Below are positions 8,461-16,215 of a DNA stretch of 64,000 nt, piece after piece (position 1 is the first letter of the stretch; every line of letters starts with the position of its first letter). The DNA is from Solibacillus sp040273735 (GTDB lineage Bacteria > Bacillota > Bacilli > Bacillales_A > Planococcaceae). Both the position numbers and the translations under genes were made by a program. The notes under the pieces were generated by a model, which saw only the letters and a list, made by a program, of their open reading frames with translations, ran no database searches and was not told the origin of the DNA. The stretch is from the NCBI RefSeq assembly GCF_040273735.1, contig NZ_JBELZM010000001.1, forward strand, positions 1-64,000, read 5' to 3'.

Positions 8461-10194
8461 TTAATTGAATGTGCTGAAGTAGGGCTGTTGTCCATTGCGG
8501 AAGTATGTGAATAAATATCCCGTTTTCTTTTTTGGTGCACCGACTTCGTAATTTTGTAAATCGATGTGGAACGGAATAATTAAAGAATGCTTGAATAATT
8601 CGCGTTCAGTAATCTGCATTGCTTCAAATTCCTTGCCTACAAGAGACGGGTTTTCTTTAATACGTGCATAGACATCTTTCATCTCACCTTCAGAAAGACG
8701 ATCATTCCACCAAAGTTTACGCGGCTGGAACTGCTGATCTTTCAGGAAGTCGTATTTCATTAAGCTTGTAATCATTTTTAAGTCGGCATGCTCGACCGTT
8801 TGAAGGAACTCAAGTAAACGGCGGAATAAATCTTCAAGCTGATGCCCGATACGTGACCAGCCTTTTGTTTCCCAGTATGTGCCGAAGCTTTGGAAGAAGT
8901 CGAATGGCGTTTCAAATACTTTTGTTACTAAATATTCAATTGTATTATCCATACGATGTGCATTCCAATACTTTTCCAGTACGTCTTCCGCATGTTTGAT
9001 ACGGACAATATCATCAAAAGTTAATACATTATTTGAGAAAATTTCATATGGCGAAATATCAACATATGTGTAGCCGTACTTTTCGGCCTCCAATCGTAAA
9101 CCTGTCCCGCGCAGCAATTTCAGGAAGCCAAGTTGCAGCTCTTCTGGGCGCATCGCAAACACATCATTAAATGTTTTACGGAATGATGCATAATCCTCTT
9201 CTGGCAATCCGGCAATTAAATCCAAATGCTGATCGATTTTGCCGCCTTCTTTTACCATCGTGACAGTACGAGTAAGCTTTTCGAAGTTTTGACGACGTTT
9301 TACAAGGTCGTTCGTTAAGTCATTCGTTGACTGGACACCGATTTCAAAACGGAACAGCCCTTTAGGTGCATTGTCATTTAAAAATTGGATGACTTCAGGA
9401 CGCATAATATCTGCCGTAATTTCGAATTGGAATACGACACCCGGCTGATGTTCATCAATTAAAAACTGGAACATTTCCATCGCGTAGCTGCGACTAATAT
9501 TAAAAGTACGGTCTACGAATTTAATCGTTTTTGCCCCGTTGTTCATTAAGTAGCGAATATCTTCTTTAATCTTCTCTCGGTTGAAATAACGAACACCTAC
9601 TTCAATAGAAGATAAGCAGAATTGACAGCTAAACGGACAGCCACGGCTTGTTTCAATATATTGAATCCGTTTACCTAAGTGAGGTAAATCTTCTTCAAAC
9701 CGGAAAGGGGTAGCAATTTCCCGCAAATCAATTTTAGGTGGCTGTGCATGGATTTTTAATTTGCCTTCTTCTAAATAGCAAATGCCCGGCACTTTTTCGA
9801 GAGGAATCTCACCATTGAAGTGGCGAATTATTTCTTTAAATGAAACTTCACCTTCACCCATAATTATGAAGTCAATTTCTTCATGTTTGCGAACCCATTC
9901 ATGGACATCATAGGAAACTTCCGGACCGCCTAATACAATTTTAACATTGGGCAAAACCGTTTTTAGCATACGAATTACCGCAATCGTCTCATTAATATTC
10001 CAAATATAACAGCTGAATCCGACAACATCCGGTTTCTTTTGGAAAATGTCGGATACGATGTTGAAAGCTGGGTCTTTAATTGTATATTCAGCAAGCTCAC
10101 AGTCGAATTCAGGCAGTGCTGCTGCTTTTAAATAGCGAATCGCTAAATTAGTATGAATATATTTTGCATTGAGTGTACTTAATATAATTTTCAT
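8461..10194 (-). CDS. B12-binding-domain radical SAM protein (DUF4080 type)
   Basis: The ATG at 10194 has AGAGGAGAA upstream and gives 577 residues; upstream in-frame codons have no ribosome site. An N-terminal Rossmann, cobalamin-binding-like domain (about 1-130) is followed by the radical SAM core with the 4Fe-4S triad C186-x3-C190-x2-C193 in SRGCPFSCQFC, then a C-terminal DUF4080-type region. Enzymes of this class use SAM radical chemistry; the substrate of this subfamily is not established. The gene is widespread as a single-copy Bacillales gene. Divergent from the kinase gene. Confidence 0.85.
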   Translation of the reverse strand: MKIILSTLNAKYIHTNLAIRYLKAAALPEFDCELAEYTIKDPAFNIVSDIFQKKPDVVGFSCYIWNINETIAVIRMLKTVLPNVKIVLGGPEVSYDVHEWVRKHEEIDFIIMGEGEVSFKEIIRHFNGEIPLEKVPGICYLEEGKLKIHAQPPKIDLREIATPFRFEEDLPHLGKRIQYIETSRGCPFSCQFCLSSIEVGVRYFNREKIKEDIRYLMNNGAKTIKFVDRTFNISRSYAMEMFQFLIDEHQPGVVFQFEITADIMRPEVIQFLNDNAPKGLFRFEIGVQSTNDLTNDLVKRRQNFEKLTRTVTMVKEGGKIDQHLDLIAGLPEEDYASFRKTFNDVFAMRPEELQLGFLKLLRGTGLRLEAEKYGYTYVDISPYEIFSNNVLTFDDIVRIKHAEDVLEKYWNAHRMDNTIEYLVTKVFETPFDFFQSFGTYWETKGWSRIGHQLEDLFRRLLEFLQTVEHADLKMITSLMKYDFLKDQQFQPRKLWWNDRLSEGEMKDVYARIKENPSLVGKEFEAMQITERELFKHSLIIPFHIDLQNYEVGAPKKKTGYLFTYFRNGQQPYFSTFN

Positions 10195-10358
10195 AATTTT
10201 ATTCTCCTCTTCATAAAGTCTATTGTAGCAGTGTAAACAGCTACAAACAATATGGGAGAATCTACCCATTTTATTCCAAATAGTAATGTGAAATAATATA
10301 CGGTAAGTATACAATTCTGAAAATTCTATAATATTTGAAATTGGGGGTAATATGTGTA

Positions 10359-11819
10359 GTGGAAGGCCAATTGAATTATATGTTAGAAGAGCTTTTTCAA
10401 CAATCCAAGGAACAAATCATTATATTGAACCGCCAAGGTAAAATTGAATTTATGAATAGTAAGGCGGAAGAAATATTGCAATCAGTCCATTTACCAAAGT
10501 GCTTTTGGGAAAGTGCGGATAAACTTAGTGGTGAGTGGGAGCGATTTTTAAGTTCTGTAAATGAAAATTCAACATCTACTGCTACTTTTACATTAATAAA
10601 TAAATACCATCAGAAAATACCGGTTCAAGTTTGGGGTCATTTTCTAGAACATAAACAACTGATCTTTACTCGGATACAAGTAAACCCTTCCAATGTCATT
10701 TCATTTGAAGAAAAAAGTAAAACACTTATGTTTCAAAATTTAATAGATGGAATGGCACAAGGTGTAATATTAACGATGTTGAACGGAAAGATTATTTCAG
10801 GTAATGCAATGGCATTACATTTACTTGATCGAAAAGCTGCTCAAATAGAAAATCGAAGCTATGATTATCTATTTGAAGATTGCCAGTATGATTCCCAAGT
10901 CATCACTCAATATTATAAGAAGATTTCAAACAGGGAAATGGCCAGTATTTTTGTTATGAGAAAAACTGAAGATGGAAATACGGTCTATTTGAATTTTATT
11001 AGCAAAGTAGATGAAAATTTAGGCATATTAGTCACAACGATTATTGATCAAACAGAAGAGATGATGCTGCTGAAAAGAATTGAGCATCAGCAATCTTTAT
11101 CGTTTATTGGTCAAAATATTGCATCGATTGCCCATGAAATACGCAATCCTATGACATCGATCCAAGGTTTTATTCAGATGATTAAAAGCAGTTTAAATGA
11201 GCAGGAATATCCTTACTTTAAAATTCTGGAATCCGAATTAAAGCGTATGGATGATTTGCTAGGAGATCTTCTGAATATTTCTAAACCAAAGACACAAGTA
11301 TTTCAAATGCTTGATATGAAGGAAGTTATAGACCAGTCAATTCAGCGTATGCAGCCTCTAGCAATGAAATCAAATGCTATGATTTTGTTTGAATATGACG
11401 AAAAAGTAGAGTACCTGATTAATGGGGACTATAATCGCCTGATGCAGATGATCATTAATCTGCTGAAAAATGCAATCGAAGCTCTAGATACGAATAATTA
11501 CATTGTCGTACGTTTACTTAACCGAGGCAAAAATACGCTTCATCTTTCAGTAGAGGATAGCGGAAAAGGGATGACTGCGGTCGATATTGAAAACGCATTA
11601 AATCCTTTTTATACGACAAAAGAAACTGGATCTGGATTGGGATTAATGCTTGTACAATCTGTCATTAAAGAACATAACGGGACTCTTCAAATTGAAAGTG
11701 AGCAAGGTGCAGGATCTAAGTTTTTAATTGATTTTGATTTACGAAATGAAATTGAATATTTAAATTCTTCTCCTTCTTATTCAATGAGAGTGGCTAGAAT
11801 GGCGGCAATTTCGAAGTGA
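10359..11819 (+). CDS. Cytosolic PAS-domain sensor histidine kinase (sporulation-kinase type)
   Basis: GTG at 10359 with GGGGGT 10 nt upstream gives 486 residues. Two PAS-like regions (about 8-105 and 125-240) precede the HisKA domain, whose phosphoacceptor is H259 in SIAHEIRNP, and an HATPase_c domain with N box (NLLKNAIEAL), G1 (DSGKGM) and F/G2 (PFYTTKETGSGLGL). There is no membrane helix. It is an orphan with no response regulator alongside, as for Spo0A-phosphorelay kinases. Its position next to the MhqR-like gene matches kinD in B. subtilis, but KinD is membrane-bound, so orthology is doubtful. Confidence 0.88.
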   Translation: MEGQLNYMLEELFQQSKEQIIILNRQGKIEFMNSKAEEILQSVHLPKCFWESADKLSGEWERFLSSVNENSTSTATFTLINKYHQKIPVQVWGHFLEHKQLIFTRIQVNPSNVISFEEKSKTLMFQNLIDGMAQGVILTMLNGKIISGNAMALHLLDRKAAQIENRSYDYLFEDCQYDSQVITQYYKKISNREMASIFVMRKTEDGNTVYLNFISKVDENLGILVTTIIDQTEEMMLLKRIEHQQSLSFIGQNIASIAHEIRNPMTSIQGFIQMIKSSLNEQEYPYFKILESELKRMDDLLGDLLNISKPKTQVFQMLDMKEVIDQSIQRMQPLAMKSNAMILFEYDEKVEYLINGDYNRLMQMIINLLKNAIEALDTNNYIVVRLLNRGKNTLHLSVEDSGKGMTAVDIENALNPFYTTKETGSGLGLMLVQSVIKEHNGTLQIESEQGAGSKFLIDFDLRNEIEYLNSSPSYSMRVARMAAISK

Positions 11820-11821
11820 TT

Positions 11822-11851
11822 TTGACAAAACTTCCAATCCATCGCTATAAT
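11822..11851 (+). promoter_or_regulatory. Sigma-A promoter for the MarR gene leader
   Basis: A consensus TTGACA (11822-11827) and TATAAT (11846-11851) are separated by 18 bp. The start point should fall near 11858, leaving about 260 nt of untranslated leader before the MarR gene. Confidence 0.75.
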
Positions 11852-11857
11852 ATGTAC

Positions 11858-12065
11858 ATCTTCAATAAGCAGATTTCGCGAACAATTGCTGAAATCTGAA
11901 GAATTCAGTGTAAGAGCACTGCTTCCGACTGAGTACCTATCTCACGTTGGCTAAGCTTCTTGCAGATGTCACAGATTATTTAAAGGGAATTTAAAGAGGA
12001 AGTTAGCCTAAAAGTGTTCAGTATGGACAACAGCTGACAGTCCCATCTAGTGGGTCTCCTTAAAT
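11858..12065 (+). ncRNA. Long structured leader RNA of the MarR-family gene, class unknown
   Basis: Between a strong promoter and the MarR gene are three clear helices: CAGATTTC with GAAATCTG (11870-11898), CAGTG with CACTG (11906-11921), and a long-range GGCTAA with TTAGCC (11949-12008, extended by a TTC/GAA step). I checked for the core motifs of T-box, SAM, TPP, FMN, lysine and yybP-ykoY RNAs and saw none. It may be an unrecognised cis-regulatory RNA or a separate small RNA. Confidence 0.45.
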
Positions 12066-12071
12066 CCTTTG

Positions 12072-12091
12072 CAATTACGCACACGTAATTG
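12072..12091. promoter_or_regulatory. Perfect 8-bp palindrome, candidate MarR operator
   Basis: CAATTACG and CGTAATTG flank a 4-bp spacer CACA, 26 bp before the MarR start codon. MarR dimers usually bind palindromes of this size close to their own genes, so this is a candidate autoregulatory operator. It could also form an RNA hairpin near the ribosome site. Confidence 0.55.
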
Positions 12092-12117
12092 ATCATTTAA
12101 AATAGAGGATGGTTTTT

Positions 12118-12564
12118 ATGGCTTCAGAGGAAGTAAAGCAATCGTTAAAATTATTTATCGTTTTATCAAGAGCGCATAAAGCGATAAATGAAGCTACGAA
12201 TCAATTTATACAAGCAAATGGTTTGAATCCTACAGAATTCGCGGTTTTAGAACTTTTATATCATAAAGGTCGTCAACCCCTGCAGCAAATCGGGAACAAA
12301 ATTTTATTAGCGAGCGGATCAATTACTTACGTAGTTGATAAGTTGGAAAAACGGAATTTCTTAACACGTGTTTCATGTCCAACCGATCGTCGCGTCACAT
12401 ACGCGGAAATTACCGATCTTGGTTCCGAGTTTATGGACAAGCTGTTTCCAGAGCATGAACAGAAAATTCATGAACTTTTAGGGGCATTATCGGTTGAAGA
12501 AAAACAGACAGCAATTGAGCTATTAAAAAAATTAGGATTATCTATTAAAGATTTATCCTATTAA
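12118..12564 (+). CDS. mhqR: MarR-family regulator, MhqR-like
   Basis: The 148-residue protein is a winged-helix MarR repressor: dimerisation helices at both ends, recognition region LNPTEFAVLELLYHKGRQPLQQIG and the wing with CPTDRRVTYAEIT. The run LLASGSITYVVDKLEK is typical of MhqR (YkvE), which represses quinone and catechol detoxification genes in B. subtilis. The ATG at 12118 is preferred over 12109 because AGAGGATGG then sits at proper spacing. The neighbouring kinase and downstream ykvS match the ykv region. No quinone-resistance gene lies nearby, so the targets would be elsewhere. Confidence 0.82.
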   Translation: MASEEVKQSLKLFIVLSRAHKAINEATNQFIQANGLNPTEFAVLELLYHKGRQPLQQIGNKILLASGSITYVVDKLEKRNFLTRVSCPTDRRVTYAEITDLGSEFMDKLFPEHEQKIHELLGALSVEEKQTAIELLKKLGLSIKDLSY

Positions 12565-12570
12565 ACAAGA

Positions 12571-12605
12571 AAAGGACGCCTCCTAATTTACGGGCGTCCT
12601 TTTTG
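12571..12605. terminator. Terminator between converging genes
   Basis: AAAGGACGCC (12571-12580) pairs with GGCGTCCTTT, followed by TTT; A-rich on the other side, so probably bidirectional. Confidence 0.8.
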
Positions 12606-12609
12606 GTAA

Positions 12610-13341
12610 TTATTGAATTGTTAAGCCCATTTGTAAAAAGGCGTCAGTTAAGTCCGCTTGGATACTATCGTAAATTGTTAACGTAACAAACAGATTTTCT
12701 CGTTCAATTACAACTTTTACAATCTTTTCATCCTCTAATAAAGCCTCATATCCAACAATATTTAAAATTTCCTTACGCTCTGACAAAGTTGAAGATAAAT
12801 CCAGATCTTTCGTGCTTTCAGGTGCAATGGCAGAAATTGTTTCCTTTGCAGATTCTTTTAGCTGATCAAAAGTTACATCTTCTTTTTTCACTACTTCAAT
12901 CTGCATTGATGTAGCTTCATCAGCATTATTTAATAAACTGTCGACACCTGGTTCTTCTGATGTAAGTGTATAGTTTTCTAAATGCTGAATCGTGTAATTC
13001 ATTTCATCACTTGTTGAAGTTACTACTTTTTCTTCAAATGTCTGGCCATTTGAAATGTAAGTCAATGTAGTATTATCAGCTTTATCTTCTTGTTCAGCTT
13101 TTGTTTCTTCAGATGGCTCAGTAGCTTCTTCTTCTTTTGGTTCTGATGAAGAGTCATCCGTTTCGTTTGTCTCATTCGTCTCGTTTGTTTCTTGCTGTTC
13201 TTCGTTTTGCACTTGTTCTGTTTCGGTAGGTTCTTCTTTTGATGCATTTGTTGTTGTAGGCTCGTCTGTATCAGTATTACAAGCTGCCAAAAATGCAGAT
13301 AAAATAACTACGGCACCGACTTGATAAATTGTTTTCTTCAT
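12610..13341 (-). CDS. Secreted lipoprotein with an acidic linker, unknown function
   Basis: ATG at 13341, preceded by AAAGGGGGAT, gives 243 residues. A lipoprotein signal (MKKTIYQVGAVVILSAFLAAC) ends in the lipobox LAAC, so C21 should be lipidated and the protein anchored outside the membrane. Residues about 22-95 are low-complexity and rich in Glu, Thr and Asn, including an in-frame ETN triplet repeat. The C-terminal domain (about 95-243) is predicted globular with alternating strands and helices. No family recognised. Confidence 0.75.
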   Translation of the reverse strand: MKKTIYQVGAVVILSAFLAACNTDTDEPTTTNASKEEPTETEQVQNEEQQETNETNETNETDDSSSEPKEEEATEPSEETKAEQEDKADNTTLTYISNGQTFEEKVVTSTSDEMNYTIQHLENYTLTSEEPGVDSLLNNADEATSMQIEVVKKEDVTFDQLKESAKETISAIAPESTKDLDLSSTLSERKEILNIVGYEALLEDEKIVKVVIERENLFVTLTIYDSIQADLTDAFLQMGLTIQ

Positions 13342-13403
13342 ATGGATCCCCCTTTTACATGTATAGACGGAATTTAGAAAGATAAGTTTCTGCTTTAATT
13401 GTA

Positions 13404-14015
13404 TCAGAATAATGGTAAAACTAAAAATAATAGTAAAACAAAGACAATATGGGTAACGATAATTAACGGTAAACTTTTTTTCCATTCATATAACGCTCCC
13501 CAAAGAATACCAGCAACAATAGCTGCGAGAGCACCTGGCAGAAACCCGCTGATAGCGAGAGACAGTGAAAACAGCATTGAAGTAATTACGACAGCCCAGA
13601 AAGGCGATGTGAATTGTTTTAATTGCTGCTGAACATAACCTCGCCAGAACATTTCTTCCCCTACGGCTACTATAAAAATGAGCATTAAGTAATGGAAAAT
13701 ATTTTGAGGTCCATATATATCCAAAAACTGCGTTATATCCTTTGCAGCGTTTTTATCGAGATAAGGCATTAACATATAACCGAGTTTTACAATACCATAC
13801 GTAATTGTCCCGTACCCAATACCGTAAATCAAATATTGCCATGTTGGGATTCGGTCTTCAAATTTACCTGCCACTAAACTGATTGCAATTCCAACTAGTA
13901 ATGTAAAGGCATATAAATACCAGAAAATCGATTTTTCATAAAATGTAAAAAACATCATGCTGAAAATAAAAACTAATGCCAGAAGGAGTGTAATGATTTG
14001 TTTTCTGTTTTTCAA
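13404..14015 (-). CDS. CPBP-family intramembrane protein with incomplete active site
   Basis: TTG at 14015 after AAGGGGAGGT gives a 203-residue protein with about six membrane helices. The first CPBP/Abi motif EExxxR is intact in VGEEMFWRGY. The second motif, normally FxxxH, reads FSLSLAIS with no His, and the third His (THIVFVLL) lacks the usual following Asn. CPBP proteins are Rce1-like intramembrane proteases or inert relatives; the missing His argues against normal protease activity here. It lies 62 bp upstream of the lipoprotein gene on the same strand, so they may be cotranscribed. Confidence 0.78.
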   Translation of the reverse strand: MKNRKQIITLLLALVFIFSMMFFTFYEKSIFWYLYAFTLLVGIAISLVAGKFEDRIPTWQYLIYGIGYGTITYGIVKLGYMLMPYLDKNAAKDITQFLDIYGPQNIFHYLMLIFIVAVGEEMFWRGYVQQQLKQFTSPFWAVVITSMLFSLSLAISGFLPGALAAIVAGILWGALYEWKKSLPLIIVTHIVFVLLLFLVLPLF

Positions 14016-14100
14016 TAGCTTCAACCTCCCCTTACGTATCGTAACAAAAATTACCCTTTTTATCATCATATCAATGTTAAAAAGGGTAATTTGCATTAAA

Positions 14101-14286
14101 TTATTCGTTATTAGCTAATATTTTATACCGTTTGTGATTAACAACTGTTTTTTCTTCCATTTCTAAATCATGAAAATTATCCATAATCGTTATATCAACG
14201 ATGACGGAATTCTCATTCACTTTTTCAACGACTCCTTTTAAGCCGTCTTTAAACTCGATTATATTTCCAACTTCCGCAATTTTCAT
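14101..14286 (-). CDS. ykvS: DUF2187 family protein YkvS
   Basis: This 61-residue protein (MKIAEVGNIIEFKDGLKG..., ending HKRYKILANNE) matches YkvS/DUF2187, a small beta-rich, KOW-like fold protein of unknown function. Length agrees with the family (about 60). It precedes the CPBP gene on the same strand. Confidence 0.85.
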   Translation of the reverse strand: MKIAEVGNIIEFKDGLKGVVEKVNENSVIVDITIMDNFHDLEMEEKTVVNHKRYKILANNE

Positions 14287-14460
14287 ACACAGTCAGTCCC
14301 TTCATCGACTACTAATTAACAGTTTGCTTGAAATTATACTACAAAATTCAATTAGTTTGAATAATTTTATTAATTTGCTAGGTTTTATTTGGAATATATT
14401 TTCGATTAAGAGTTTGATATATTGGATTTATACATATAAAAAATGGAAAGAGGGATCCAT

Positions 14461-14649
14461 ATGACAGACTATAAAAATATTCTCGATCAGTTGCGTCATG
14501 GTGAATTACAATCTGTGATTATAAAAAAAGAGGAATTTCTTCAGTTTCGCGAACACCTTATTAAAGATGAACAATTTAAAAACTTCCGTGGTGAGGCGAA
14601 ACAAGGCGGGGATGTAATTTATACATTTTCCGAAAATTCAAGATCTTAA
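14461..14649 (+). CDS. Small conserved-looking soluble protein (62 aa), unknown
   Basis: ATG at 14461 follows AGAGGGATCC. The product (MTDYKNILDQLRHGEL...) is charged and mixed helix/strand, with VIIKKEEFLQFREHLIKDEQFKNFRG in the centre and a short strand GDVIYTFSE near the end. I do not recognise it. It is 29 bp before the promoter of the Spo0E-like gene. Confidence 0.6.
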   Translation: MTDYKNILDQLRHGELQSVIIKKEEFLQFREHLIKDEQFKNFRGEAKQGGDVIYTFSENSRS

Positions 14650-14678
14650 ATAGTGTCGAATTTTGAATAATGATTATT

Positions 14679-14707
14679 TTGTAAAAAGATTACAATATGG
14701 GTATAAT
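14679..14707 (+). promoter_or_regulatory. Promoter of the Spo0E-like gene
   Basis: TTGTAA (14679-14684), 17-bp spacer, TATAAT (14702-14707), 33 bp before the TTG start codon. Confidence 0.65.
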
Positions 14708-14740
14708 AATGGTAATGGACTAAAAAAAGGAGGTAACAAA

Positions 14741-14926
14741 TTGGGTAGACCTATCTCGAATGAGGCACTACTTTTGGAAATTGAAGAAAAGCGTAAACAA
14801 ATGATTCAATCGGGTTTAGAGAATGGTTTACGAAGTGACAAAACGCTCCAGCTAAGCGTCCAAGTAGACAATCTAATGAATGCTTTTAATCAATCGAGAA
14901 GTGCACATCTGTTTTATAAACATTAA
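14741..14926 (+). CDS. Spo0E-like sporulation regulatory phosphatase family protein
   Basis: TTG at 14741 with an ideal AAAGGAGGT gives 61 residues, the usual Spo0E-family size. The two-helix hairpin pattern is visible: LLLEIEEKRKQMIQSGLENG, a loop, then LQLSVQVDNLMNAF. Family members dephosphorylate Spo0A~P or act on related response regulators. The signature normally reads SQELD; here it is SVQVD, so the Ser and the catalytic-region Asp are kept but the middle differs. Activity is therefore uncertain. Confidence 0.75.
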   Translation: MGRPISNEALLLEIEEKRKQMIQSGLENGLRSDKTLQLSVQVDNLMNAFNQSRSAHLFYKH

Positions 14927-14956
14927 ATTAAAAAAATTATAAATTTTATGTTTAAA

Positions 14957-15052
14957 ACAGTGATGAGAAGGGAAGAGTAATTTTGAACACAGCAACATTC
15001 TCATTTCCCCCTTTAGAGTAGAAGCGGACCAACGCTACTGCTCTCTTTTTTT
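14957..15052 (+). other. Structured RNA ending in a terminator; possible degenerate T-box
   Basis: A 330-bp gap holds this element. Its 5' part, GATGAGAAGGGAAGAGTAA, looks like the first strand of a T-box stem I and is paired by TTCTCAT downstream. Its 3' part reads AGAGTAGAAGCG ... CGCTACTGCTCT followed by seven T, a terminator whose left arm resembles a damaged T-box core. There is no room for a full T-box and no aminoacyl-tRNA synthetase gene follows. The terminator is clear; the T-box origin is a guess. Nothing notable lies between 15053 and 15200. Confidence 0.4.
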
Positions 15053-15200
15053 ATATATGCACGAAATTTAAATTTATTCATTCAACTCCTTTAAATATTC
15101 CTAAAAAAATTCTCCAATTGATGAACTTGTCCAAGTATAAAATTATCCTAATTAATGAAGATAAATATATTTAATTTTGAATTGTTGAAATAAACTGACA

Positions 15201-15228
15201 TTGAAGTTCTCTCTGATTTTGTTAAAAT
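15201..15228 (+). promoter_or_regulatory. Promoter of the ykwC-type gene
   Basis: TTGAAG (15201-15206), 16-bp spacer, TAAAAT (15223-15228), 27 bp before the ATG. Confidence 0.5.
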
Positions 15229-15255
15229 AAAAGAAAATACTAAAGGGGCATACAT

Positions 15256-16122
15256 ATGGAATCGAAAAAAATAGGGTTTATCGGTACTGGCGTAATGGGG
15301 GCTAGCATTGTTATACATTTGCTGAATGCCGGACATGAAGTAACAATTTATACAAGAACGAAAAGCAAAGCTGCGGATCTTATTGCTGCAGGCGCGAATT
15401 GGGCGGAAACACCAGCACAAGCAAGTAAAGAGCAGGATATTATCTTTACGATGGTTGGCTATCCAAAAGATGTCGAAGAAGTTTATATTGGTGAGAACGG
15501 TATTTTCTCGGTAGCGAAAAAAGGTGCGATTGTCATCGATATGACGACGTCCGAACCGACGCTTGCGAAAAAGCTTTATCACGAAGCAAGTGAGCGTGGA
15601 TTGCGTAGTCTCGACGCACCTGTATCAGGAGGAGACATCGGAGCGAAAAATGGTACATTATCGCTTATGGTTGGGGGCGACAAAGAGGTATTTGAAAAAA
15701 TGCAGCCGATTTTCGAACTGTTTGGACAAAATATTGTTTACCAAGGAGTTGCAGGCAGCGGGCAACATACGAAAATGTGTAATCAGATTGCAATTGCATC
15801 AGGCATGATTGGTGTTTGCGAGTCGATGGCTTATGGTTTAAAAGCAGGACTAGCGATGGAAGAAGTTCTTCGTTCGATAACAGCAGGGGCAGCAGGGTCA
15901 TGGTCGCTATCCAATCTTGCTCCGCGTATGCTGAAGGGAAATCTAGAGCCGGGCTTTTACATTAAACATATTATTAAAGATATGAAGATTGCGCTTGATG
16001 AAGCGGAGCGCATGAATCTCCAGCTACCAGGCTTAACTTTGGCGAAATCTATGTACGATCAGTTACTTGCAGAAGGCTATGGGGATAATGGGACACAAGC
16101 ATTAATCAAGTATTATGAATGA
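15256..16122 (+). CDS. ykwC: Beta-hydroxyacid dehydrogenase (3-hydroxyisobutyrate dehydrogenase family), YkwC
   Basis: The 288-residue NAD(P)-dependent oxidoreductase has the N-terminal Rossmann motif GFIGTGVMG (7-15), the substrate-binding DAPVSGG (120-126) and the catalytic Lys K173 in GSGQHTKMCNQ. The C-terminal half is the all-helical dimerisation domain. The family oxidises small beta-hydroxyacids such as 3-hydroxyisobutyrate or tartronate semialdehyde; the actual substrate of YkwC is not known. AAAGGGG lies before the ATG. Single gene. Confidence 0.88.
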   Translation: MESKKIGFIGTGVMGASIVIHLLNAGHEVTIYTRTKSKAADLIAAGANWAETPAQASKEQDIIFTMVGYPKDVEEVYIGENGIFSVAKKGAIVIDMTTSEPTLAKKLYHEASERGLRSLDAPVSGGDIGAKNGTLSLMVGGDKEVFEKMQPIFELFGQNIVYQGVAGSGQHTKMCNQIAIASGMIGVCESMAYGLKAGLAMEEVLRSITAGAAGSWSLSNLAPRMLKGNLEPGFYIKHIIKDMKIALDEAERMNLQLPGLTLAKSMYDQLLAEGYGDNGTQALIKYYE

Positions 16123-16215
16123 GTACAAAGGGTATAATAATAGATAGTAGATAAATAGTTCTTATGATACAATGGGATTATTGTAAGCGTGGCAGTTTGG
16201 AAGGAGAGGCATGTA

